From contig JAKAGC010000322.1 of the NCBI GenBank assembly GCA_021817755.1, positions 1-5,547 on the forward strand: a stretch of DNA of 5,547 nucleotides, read 5' to 3'. Below the pieces are notes generated by a model, which had not been told where the DNA came from, did not search any database, and worked only from the letters and a program-made list of their open reading frames with translations. Shown piece after piece: positions 1 to 5,416 of this stretch (the stretch's first letter is position 1; every line of letters begins with the position of its first letter). The stretch is from Acidobacteriota bacterium. GTDB taxonomy: Bacteria > Acidobacteriota > Aminicenantia > UBA2199. The position numbers and the translations under genes were made by a program.

Positions 1-132
1 GAGATTCATGCGCTTGGAGCGGTGTTTCTAGAACAAAGCGATTTGAATTATAAAAACCTCATTGCTATATATGAAGGAATCGGCAAAAAAAACCTGGCAG
101 ATGAGTTAAAATTTAAATTGAATAAAAAATAG
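1..132 (+). CDS. 3' end of an unidentified gene (C-terminal 43 residues)
   Basis: An open frame runs from the left edge to a TAG at 130-132, so only the last 43 residues are visible and the start lies outside the window. The tail is hydrophilic and probably helical, ending in a lysine-rich stretch (KFKLNKK). The part reading IAIYEGIGKKNLADELK resembles the second helix of a TPR unit or a helix-hairpin-helix, but it is too short to assign to a family. It is the only gene-like frame on the plus strand. It converges on the minus-strand operon with only 6 bp between the two stop codons. I see no good terminator hairpin with a T-run between or just beyond them. The function is unknown. That it is coding is fairly likely, because the frame is open to the edge and stops just before the next gene. 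Confidence 0.6.
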   Translation, partial: EIHALGAVFLEQSDLNYKNLIAIYEGIGKKNLADELKFKLNKK

Positions 133-138
133 CGGGAT

Positions 139-2808
139 TTATCGATTTTTGCCCAAAATTAATTTATATATGGGGAGCTGCTGCTTAATAAAAATTCGTT
201 CAAAAATGGTCTGATACTCAAAAGGTTTTATGCCGTCGGGAAGTTGATCGAGGATATGATAGCCATATTGATGAGAAAGCGCTTCTGCTGCTTCGAAATA
301 TTCTTTATGATCGGTTTTTAACCAGATAAAACCATTGGGAACAAGCCGGGAAAGGGCGAGTGAGAAGAATTCATCGATTATAAAACGAAACCGCTGGTGT
401 TGGCTTTTTATCCAGGGATCAGGGAAGAAAATACATAAACCGAATACTGAGTTTTCAGGAATGATGGGGATTAAATCGAGGATATCGCATAACCCAATCC
501 GCGCATTGTTTATTTTGCCTCTTTTGATCCGGTTACAACTTTTTACGACTCGTTTGTATTTGATATCTAACCCGAGAACATTTAATCCGGGATTATTCAA
601 TGCAAATTCTTCGACTGTATGACCGTAGTAACAACCAATATCCATAATCAGGGGATTTTGGGGATTGGGGAAAATTTCCAGGAACTTCTCTTTTAATTCG
701 GGGAGCGTATACAGGAGTTCACGCAATTTGACGGCCTCGAACAAGTAAGGGTTGTTATCATTAAGGGTGGGTGTTTCACCGCGCCTCAATTGAATCAGCC
801 ATCTACCGTATTGATTAAGCCCGTATTCCGACTCTTCCTGTTTAGTGGGTGTATCCTTTGGAAATTCAGAGGATACCGGGTCATTTTGGGGTAGTTCATT
901 GTCTGGGGTGGGATTATCCTGCGAGGTATCGGGAGGATGTGTAAGGGATTCCTTGATATCCTGGATATCGGGCAGCCGGAAATGTTTTATAATATCTTCC
1001 ACCAGTGGTTTTATACCGTTAAAATATTCCCGGTATAAATCCAAACCGCGAGTGATGGTATTCTGATCGAGTTCTTTTTTTCGGAGACGGTGGTACTCTT
1101 TGAGGAAATAATAGTATGGGGCAGAGGACCACATTTCAAGGATTTCACCATACTGAATATCGACATAAATGGAATTTTGCAACTCTTCGAGTTCCTTAAA
1201 CAGGGGATATGCTTCGGAGGGAGTATATATTTTTCCCCGGCGGGTAAGTTCCAACGCATGGGCAATTTTTTCTAACTGGTTTTTAAAATAGGATCGTGTT
1301 TGTTCGAAGAATTCTTTTAAGTTCTTGATATTCTCTTTTTTATATAGGGTGGGAAACTCTTTCAAATGCGCGAAATCCACCTGTTTACGGGGAAATACAT
1401 AGGTTTGTAATGCCTGGTACAAGGGGATATGGGGTATTTCGGTAAAGATGCCGCCTTCTGTCCCGTTTAAGATAGTGGTATGAGGGTATTTATTGGCGAG
1501 ACGGGCAAGGAAATTTTTGTACAATATCAAGCGTTCGGATGTAATGGTTTTATTGCCGAAAATATCCAGGGTTTCAAGGGTACGCTTATCGGAACCGATG
1601 GAATTTTTTTCGAATCGCTGCCGGTCTTCGAGTTCCTGTGAGTATTCGAGGTTTTTTTCTTCCCAAGATGTGCCGCGGCAATGATTACGGGATTGTGTAA
1701 ATGCGAAATCCTGACCGAGAAAGATAATGGGATTCAATCCCATTTTAACGGCAGCATCGAGGGCGATGCTGATTACAGACCCCCATGCTTCGATTTCCCC
1801 GAGGGGTTCGCTGTGAACTTCCAGAACCCGGACAATGGGTTTTCCAAGGGACACGGTAAAAATTTGAGAGGTGAAATCTTTAAAAATTCGCTGTGAAATG
1901 CCTGCATCTGCGATTAAATAATTATTATAAGTTTTTTCAGTGCCCTGGATGTGAAGATAATTTTTGTACGAGGGATCGCCTACTGCGACAAAATGGGGTT
2001 GTATGCCTCTTTTTAGCAAGGGTTTTAATGCGGTATCGACTGCGACAATAACGGCACGGTCTTTGATCTTTTCAAGGTACAGGATGTTCTTATCGAGGGA
2101 TGGACCGGCAGATATGATAAAACAGGGGGTATCTTTGAATGCATTCTTCAAACGAGCAAAGGGCCGGGTTTTAAGAATCATGGGATAATTATTGACAATG
2201 TTCCGCGGCACCATGTAACTTTCGGCTAACCGGGTTTTAAAATCATATAATTGGGATTTGATTTCGAGGTCGATGGCTTCCCTTGCTTTTTTAAAATAAT
2301 TGGCCATTAAACGTGTTTCAGAAGGAAGCTCGATGGATTCGAGGGTGTCGAAATTGGCGAGATTTAAAAATGCGTAAATTACTTCGGGCAGATTGGACAA
2401 ATCGGTTCCGATCAAATAGAAAAAATCTTTACGTCCGAGAAGTTTATACCAGTGAACTGTCTTAAGCGAATGGCGGACGATTTCAAGATTGGGTTCCAGG
2501 AGTAAAACGCGTGTCATGGGGTCTTTGGTTGCGAATATCTGTTCGAGGTGATAGCCCAATCCGAGGCCAAGTATGATGATGTGATCCGCTTCCAGGTTTT
2601 TTCCGCGCAAGATTTTGGAACTCTCATCTACGGGATCAAACCGGGAGTGAATGTAATAGGGGGTATCTCCGGAATGGTAGATAAGGGTTAATGCACCGGA
2701 TTTGGCGGGTTGGGTTTCCACATTGTGTGTGGTAGCGGTGTCGAGAAATTGAAGAAATTGGGGGTATTTTTTACTTATTCCCGATATATTGTCATCATAG
2801 ATAGTCAT
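139..2808 (-). CDS. trmB: Maf/DUF115 protein fused to a TrmB-type tRNA (guanine-N7) methyltransferase domain
   Basis: This 889-residue protein has two parts; the symbol applies only to the C-terminal domain. Residues about 75-106 form a Rossmann-like start (HIIILGLGLGYHLEQI, then VLLLEPN). Residues about 200-375 are the DUF115/Maf core: SAGPSLD at 233-239, VAVDTALKPLLKRGIQP at 255-271, and LGQDFAF at 364-370. Maf proteins are known for attaching pseudaminic or legionaminic acids to flagellin; archaeal DUF115 relatives act on pterins. A helical region (about 480-615) and a Pro/Asp/Ser-rich linker (about 621-660) follow. Residues about 661-889 are TrmB-like: SAM motif MDIGCYYGH (722-730), GLDIKYKRV (746-754), FPDPW (795-799), KTD (831-833) and the terminal T-x-x-E (867-870). 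TrmB makes m7G46 in tRNA. It is the last gene of a three-gene operon; its ATG overlaps the preceding stop (ATGA), suggesting translational coupling. The upstream Shine-Dalgarno is weak. No signal peptide is seen, so it is probably cytoplasmic. Domain calls are firm; joint function is unknown. Confidence 0.9.
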   Translation of the reverse strand: MTIYDDNISGISKKYPQFLQFLDTATTHNVETQPAKSGALTLIYHSGDTPYYIHSRFDPVDESSKILRGKNLEADHIIILGLGLGYHLEQIFATKDPMTRVLLLEPNLEIVRHSLKTVHWYKLLGRKDFFYLIGTDLSNLPEVIYAFLNLANFDTLESIELPSETRLMANYFKKAREAIDLEIKSQLYDFKTRLAESYMVPRNIVNNYPMILKTRPFARLKNAFKDTPCFIISAGPSLDKNILYLEKIKDRAVIVAVDTALKPLLKRGIQPHFVAVGDPSYKNYLHIQGTEKTYNNYLIADAGISQRIFKDFTSQIFTVSLGKPIVRVLEVHSEPLGEIEAWGSVISIALDAAVKMGLNPIIFLGQDFAFTQSRNHCRGTSWEEKNLEYSQELEDRQRFEKNSIGSDKRTLETLDIFGNKTITSERLILYKNFLARLANKYPHTTILNGTEGGIFTEIPHIPLYQALQTYVFPRKQVDFAHLKEFPTLYKKENIKNLKEFFEQTRSYFKNQLEKIAHALELTRRGKIYTPSEAYPLFKELEELQNSIYVDIQYGEILEMWSSAPYYYFLKEYHRLRKKELDQNTITRGLDLYREYFNGIKPLVEDIIKHFRLPDIQDIKESLTHPPDTSQDNPTPDNELPQNDPVSSEFPKDTPTKQEESEYGLNQYGRWLIQLRRGETPTLNDNNPYLFEAVKLRELLYTLPELKEKFLEIFPNPQNPLIMDIGCYYGHTVEEFALNNPGLNVLGLDIKYKRVVKSCNRIKRGKINNARIGLCDILDLIPIIPENSVFGLCIFFPDPWIKSQHQRFRFIIDEFFSLALSRLVPNGFIWLKTDHKEYFEAAEALSHQYGYHILDQLPDGIKPFEYQTIFERIFIKQQLPIYKLILGKNR
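142..828 (-). other. TrmB-like methyltransferase domain within the fusion protein
   Basis: This covers residues 661-889 of the fusion. The length of about 230 residues equals a free-standing TrmB, so the whole enzyme appears present. By alignment from memory to E. coli TrmB, the catalytic Asp of FPDPW (D797), the following His (H804), the Asp of the TD pair (D833) and the C-terminal T-x-x-E (T867, E870) are kept. The usual K-R-R after the His is changed to Q-R-F-R (805-808). This suggests an active or recently active enzyme with an altered substrate-binding loop; activity is inferred. Confidence 0.85.
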
Positions 2809-3851
2809 TTTTCATTTTCCGTGAGACGATTTAGAATATATTGGGCTCGTTTTAATTCGTATATGTAAATAGGATGCTGAGGGTCCCGGGTAAGAAGACT
2901 ATTTAGTATGGGGATGGATTCATTGGGTTTCCCACCTTCGATAAGGCAGTGGGCTTTGATTGCGAGGAGTGGGGTATGTTCCTTATGGATTGACAAACCT
3001 TTATCTGCATAAGAAATGGCGCGGGTCCATTGTTGGAGTTGAACTGCGCTGCGAGCCATTACTTCCCAAAATTGCTTGATTTCGGGATATGTACGGGTAA
3101 GTTGAAAGGCGATTTTTATTTTTTCTTCCGGGTTTTCTATGGTGGATAAATAGTAAAATGCCATTTTGGGTGAGGGATCCCGTTGGTATTCCTGTTTAAT
3201 CAGTTCCCGGTATTCTTTTTTCTTTTTTTCTTTCTCTTCATCGGCGCGTTGATCGATTATCCAGCCGTAATGATAAATGGGAATGTTTGTTATGGTGCTG
3301 GATAAATGGAGTGAATGTATGGAATCTCCAACGAGTTCATGAATTGCACCGTGGAAACGGATACCTTCATGATTTCTGAATACGCGAATGAGAGGGGAAG
3401 GGATATAGCCTTGTGCCAATGAATGGAATTCGTGTGGTAGTGTGGTTATACTTTTCCAATTGATATCCTGGTATTGGTCGGAAAAATTGATTTGCAAAAG
3501 GGAATAGGCATCTTTTTGTTTTTGGGCTATTATCTCTTTTAAACGGAGGAAATCTTCTTTTAAAATGTGTTCGTCTATATCCAATACAATAACCCAATCC
3601 TGGGTGGGAAGGGTAAGGGAGTAATTGCGGGCCTCAGAGAAATTGCGGGTCCATTGAAAAAAATGATAGGGGATATGGTAGGATTTGACGATTTGATTGC
3701 TTTGATCTGTAGAGCCGGTATCGACGAGTATCATTTCGTCCATAAGCTCTATATGGCGATCGATAAAAGTGGGCAGGTTTTTTTCTTCATTTTTATATAT
3801 GGCGCAAAGCGAAAACCTGGGCTTTTCAAAAATTTTTTTATCTAAATTCAT
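2805..3851 (-). CDS. family 2 glycosyltransferase with C-terminal TPR-like region
   Basis: This 348-residue protein is a GT-A fold glycosyltransferase. It carries the nucleotide-sugar binding start SLCAIYKNEEKNLP (14-27), ILVDTGSTDQS (41-51), NFSEARNYSL (70-79) and the metal-binding D-x-D as VLDIDEH (89-95). Further conserved points are RVFRN (156-160), FHGAIHE (166-172) and HYGW (194-197). These are typical of the family 2 branch that includes SunS-like enzymes, which often carry TPRs. Residues about 225-345 look like degenerate TPR helices (for example AISYADKGLSIHKEHTPLLAIKAHCLIEGGKPNES split over 278-312), probably a protein-binding tail. A very lysine/glutamate-rich stretch lies at 205-213. 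It is probably cytoplasmic, since no membrane segment is seen. It is the middle gene of the operon: 10 bp after the previous stop, with GGA six bases before ATG as a weak ribosome binding site, and overlapping the next gene by 4 bp. The donor sugar and acceptor cannot be read from sequence. A protein (flagellin) acceptor is inferred from the Maf neighbour. Confidence 0.88.
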   Translation of the reverse strand: MNLDKKIFEKPRFSLCAIYKNEEKNLPTFIDRHIELMDEMILVDTGSTDQSNQIVKSYHIPYHFFQWTRNFSEARNYSLTLPTQDWVIVLDIDEHILKEDFLRLKEIIAQKQKDAYSLLQINFSDQYQDINWKSITTLPHEFHSLAQGYIPSPLIRVFRNHEGIRFHGAIHELVGDSIHSLHLSSTITNIPIYHYGWIIDQRADEEKEKKKKEYRELIKQEYQRDPSPKMAFYYLSTIENPEEKIKIAFQLTRTYPEIKQFWEVMARSAVQLQQWTRAISYADKGLSIHKEHTPLLAIKAHCLIEGGKPNESIPILNSLLTRDPQHPIYIYELKRAQYILNRLTENEK

Positions 3852-3861
3852 TTACAATCCA

Positions 3862-4695
3862 TCAATGGGATATGACATGTTTGATTAATTCGGTCATGGG
3901 GTAGTTTTTCTTAAATTCTTCATAATTTTTCCGGCGAAGAAGTTTCATGTTTTCGATATCATTCAGGAGCGACATGGAGGTTTCGATGAGGTCATCGTAT
4001 TGAACGGAGGTAAGGGAAACGGAGGGGTATGGGTTATATGCGGAGGCTTCCGAGACAACGAGGCAATTGTTATTGAGGAGATAGGAGATGCGAACGGCTT
4101 CGAAGAGTTGGGTTGAGTAGTGGTGGATATTGAGAATCATTTTAGAGCGTTTGATCCATTGATCGCGTTTTTCTCCATACACACCGAATAGAACTTTCAC
4201 TTTGCAGCGTTTATCCAGTTCGGAGAGAATGAATTGGCGGCGTGGGCCGATGCTTCCATAGAACAGGATATCTATATTGCGGTCATTATTGGGGATGACG
4301 GGTATGGTCTCCAGATTGGGGTGGAAGCCGGGGATAAGCAGTTTTGCTTTAATCCCCATATTTTGCAGTAGGGCAATATTTTCATTGGAGTAGTCCCACA
4401 CCTCAGAACCGTGTTTGAGAATATTTTTAATATTATCAGTGAAAGGGAAATCGTTTGAGAAGAGTTGTTCGAGTTGGTAGGGGATATAGTTGAAGGAAGG
4501 GATAGAGGAATTGAAATTTAAGAGGTGGTAACCGACAAGGATATTTGTGTGTTGGGGGGACATTTGGTTTACGGCAAAGTCGCAATTGAGGTTATTTGAG
4601 TGTAGGGCGCTTACCAGTAGTAATGCGATTTCGCGGAAGCAGGCTGCGTGGGGATTATCGGGGGGGGCGATCAGGCAAACTCGGTATAATGGCAT
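3862..4695 (-). CDS. GT-B-like glycosyltransferase (CgeB/group 1 type), first gene of operon
   Basis: This 277-residue protein looks like a compact group 1 glycosyltransferase of the CgeB / Glyco_trans_1_2 kind. The C-terminal half carries the recognisable features: DILFYGSIGPRR (142-153), the segment KMILNIHHY (185-193), and FEAVRISYLLNNNCLVVSE (198-216). In the last segment the Glu of FEA and the following Arg match the donor-sugar binding region of the GT-B fold. The N-terminal half (about 1-125) is short for the family and has few recognisable motifs, so the acceptor domain is reduced or divergent. The start at 4695 is supported by a strong AGAGGAG four bases upstream and a consensus promoter before it. 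An eight-C tract covers codons 10-12, right after the start. A second shorter C6 run lies at codons 46-47. It opens the three-gene operon with a family 2 glycosyltransferase and a Maf-like fusion protein. Fold assignment is fairly sure; substrate is unknown. Confidence 0.78.
   Translation of the reverse strand: MPLYRVCLIAPPDNPHAACFREIALLLVSALHSNNLNCDFAVNQMSPQHTNILVGYHLLNFNSSIPSFNYIPYQLEQLFSNDFPFTDNIKNILKHGSEVWDYSNENIALLQNMGIKAKLLIPGFHPNLETIPVIPNNDRNIDILFYGSIGPRRQFILSELDKRCKVKVLFGVYGEKRDQWIKRSKMILNIHHYSTQLFEAVRISYLLNNNCLVVSEASAYNPYPSVSLTSVQYDDLIETSMSLLNDIENMKLLRRKNYEEFKKNYPMTELIKHVISH
4660..4667 (-). repeat. poly-C (C8) tract in codons 10-12 of the first glycosyltransferase
   Basis: Eight Gs in a row on the plus strand give GCC CCC CCC on the coding strand (Ala10-Pro11-Pro12). 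Reading the alternatives by hand, C7 gives a stop at codon 28, and C9 gives CGA TAA with a stop at codon 14. C6 also stops, at codon 13. Only C8 (or a change by three) keeps the gene whole. Such tracts near the start of surface-glycan genes are known sites of slipped-strand phase variation. Confidence 0.8.
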
Positions 4696-4699
4696 AATA

Positions 4700-4706
4700 C
4701 TCCTCT
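4700..4706 (-). promoter_or_regulatory. strong ribosome binding site of the glycosyltransferase operon
   Basis: AGAGGAG on the minus strand, followed by TATT and the ATG at 4695. It is much closer to consensus than the sites before the two downstream genes, and it fixes the start of the first gene. The spacing of 4 nt is slightly short. Confidence 0.8.
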
Positions 4707-4740
4707 AAAACAAGATGTTTAGTAATTAGGGTCAGGGTTT

Positions 4741-4769
4741 ATTATAGAGTGAGGGGTAGCAATTGTCAA
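4741..4769 (-). promoter_or_regulatory. perfect sigma-70 promoter for the three-gene operon
   Basis: On the minus strand TTGACA (4764-4769), a 17-bp spacer, then TATAAT (4741-4746): both hexamers and the spacing match consensus exactly. A T-rich stretch upstream (about 4775-4815) could act as an UP element. Transcription should start near 4733-4736, leaving a leader of about 40 nt before the ATG at 4695. No operator palindrome overlapping it is evident, so it looks strong and constitutive unless a factor not visible here acts on it. Confidence 0.85.
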
Positions 4770-4881
4770 ATATGTGGTATTAAGTAAAAATAAAAGAAAA
4801 ATCAAAAAAGTTGGATTACAAAATAGCGTATTACACCAGAATAAAGAAAAAACCTAAACTAAACAGAAGTTTTGTCAGGGT

Positions 4882-4913
4882 CCAGGGACGGGTTTTTCAA
4901 AACGAGTCCCTGG
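4882..4913 (-). terminator. probable terminator hairpin after the cupin gene
   Basis: CCAGGGAC (4882-4889) and GTCCCTGG (4906-4913) form an 8-bp GC-rich stem, 10 bp past the cupin stop. Inside it a further short stem (GTTT/AAAC with a TGAA loop, minus strand) can form after a 2x2 internal loop. The position is right for ending the cupin transcript before the operon promoter. However, no T-run follows directly on the minus strand; the nearest (GGTTTTTTC) is about 25-30 nt on. It may instead be a 3'-end stabilising or Rho-assisted structure. Confidence 0.5.
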
Positions 4914-4923
4914 TGTTTAAGTA

Positions 4924-5256
4924 CTATTTAACCTTATATCTATTTTCCTGGTTGAAGAATGTCACATCCGCGTAGCCCGCATAGATTTTTGCCGCGTGGT
5001 TCACTCCTTCCGGGATATAGTAGCTATCGCCTTTAGAGAAAGTATGTTTCACACCGGCGATAAAGAGATCGATTTTCCCATTAACAACGATTCCCCATTG
5101 GCCTGCGTGGTTGTGTTCCGGTAGTTCCACATCCTCGCTAAAGTCCATAAAAACAATCTGGTGGCCTGTGCTTTGGGATAGGTAGGCTTGAATGCCGTTA
5201 AGGGGGATATCGGCTTGGGGTAGGTTGGTTATTGGATCCGGAAAAATATTAGGCAT
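4924..5256 (-). CDS. small single-domain cupin protein
   Basis: This 110-residue protein is a single cupin barrel, the usual length for a stand-alone cupin_2. Motif 1 is PEHNHAGQWGIVVNGKIDL (46-64), with H48 and H50 as metal ligands. Gln53 lies where many of these proteins have HxH..QwG instead of the classical Glu. Motif 2 is G76-D-x4-P82-E-G84-V-N-H87, giving the third His. It therefore probably binds a divalent metal, and a small-molecule binding or sensing role, or a minor enzymatic role, is possible. No helix-turn-helix is attached and no signal peptide is present. The start at 5256 is supported by AAGGAG seven bases upstream. It appears to be a one-gene transcript: it has its own promoter-like sequence, a hairpin follows it, and the operon downstream has a separate promoter. 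There is no clear link to the glycosyltransferases. Family assignment is sure; function is open. Confidence 0.9.
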   Translation of the reverse strand: MPNIFPDPITNLPQADIPLNGIQAYLSQSTGHQIVFMDFSEDVELPEHNHAGQWGIVVNGKIDLFIAGVKHTFSKGDSYYIPEGVNHAAKIYAGYADVTFFNQENRYKVK

Positions 5257-5263
5257 GAGTTAT

Positions 5264-5269
5264 CTCCTT
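5264..5269 (-). promoter_or_regulatory. ribosome binding site of the cupin gene
   Basis: AAGGAG on the minus strand, seven bases before the ATG at 5256. It is near consensus in sequence and spacing and decides the start. Confidence 0.8.
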
Positions 5270-5296
5270 GAGTTGAGAATATATTTCATAAGAAAA

Positions 5297-5325
5297 ATGA
5301 TACATGAATTGGAGGGGAAAATCAA
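5297..5325 (-). promoter_or_regulatory. likely sigma-70 promoter of the cupin gene
   Basis: On the minus strand TTGATT (5320-5325), a 17-bp spacer, then TATCAT (5297-5302). That is 4/6 and 5/6 matches to consensus with ideal spacing, about 40 bp before the ATG. A lone TATAAT at 5351-5356 and another at 5402-5407 lack good -35 partners and are weaker alternatives. Confidence 0.55.
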
Positions 5326-5337
5326 TGAGTGGGGTGA

Positions 5338-5375
5338 GGAATGGGAAGGTATTATAGGAATGGAAGGTTGTAATA
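5338..5375. repeat. two adjacent imperfect 19-bp repeats upstream of the cupin gene
   Basis: Units at 5338-5356 and 5357-5375 both read GGAATGG..AAGGT..ATA on the plus strand. They differ by a one-base shift and two substitutions. They lie just upstream of the cupin promoter in a very purine-rich, C-poor stretch. A tandem protein-binding site or simple repeat drift would both fit. Part of the unit (GGTTGTAA) recurs at 5421-5428. Confidence 0.5.
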
Positions 5376-5416
5376 GGGGGTAAACGGTAGAGAGTTGTGG
5401 GATTATAATAGTAAGT

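Noticed and set aside
121..154. Bidirectional terminator between the convergent genes (AAAAAT...ATTTTT, GGG...CCC)
   Set aside because: The possible stems are AT-only or 3 bp long with a bulge, too weak to call.
335..2188. Several open frames of 60-95 codons on the plus strand opposite the large fusion gene
   Set aside because: They are antisense to a gene with clear conserved domains and have no recognisable protein motifs. They are expected shadows of a C-rich, biased coding strand.
3216..3238. Runs of A (6 and 7) on the coding strand of the family 2 glycosyltransferase as a slippage or phase-variation site
   Set aside because: They encode a plausible Lys/Glu helix, and runs of this length are common in AT-leaning genomes (others at 1604-1610, 3778-3784 and 3833-3839). 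Nothing singles this one out, unlike the C8 tract.
4731..4881. Direct repeat GTCAGGGT at 4731-4738 and 4874-4881 flanking the operon promoter region
   Set aside because: Eight bases, no extension and no associated structure; likely chance.
5192..5383. Plus-strand open frame of 63 codons overlapping the cupin start and its promoter
   Set aside because: It is low-complexity (Gly, Glu, Ile rich) from purine-rich DNA, overlaps the well-supported cupin start antisense, and has no protein motif.
5311..5384. G-quadruplex in the G-rich intergenic region
   Set aside because: Four runs of three or more G with loops of seven or fewer bases are not present; the longer G-runs are too far apart.
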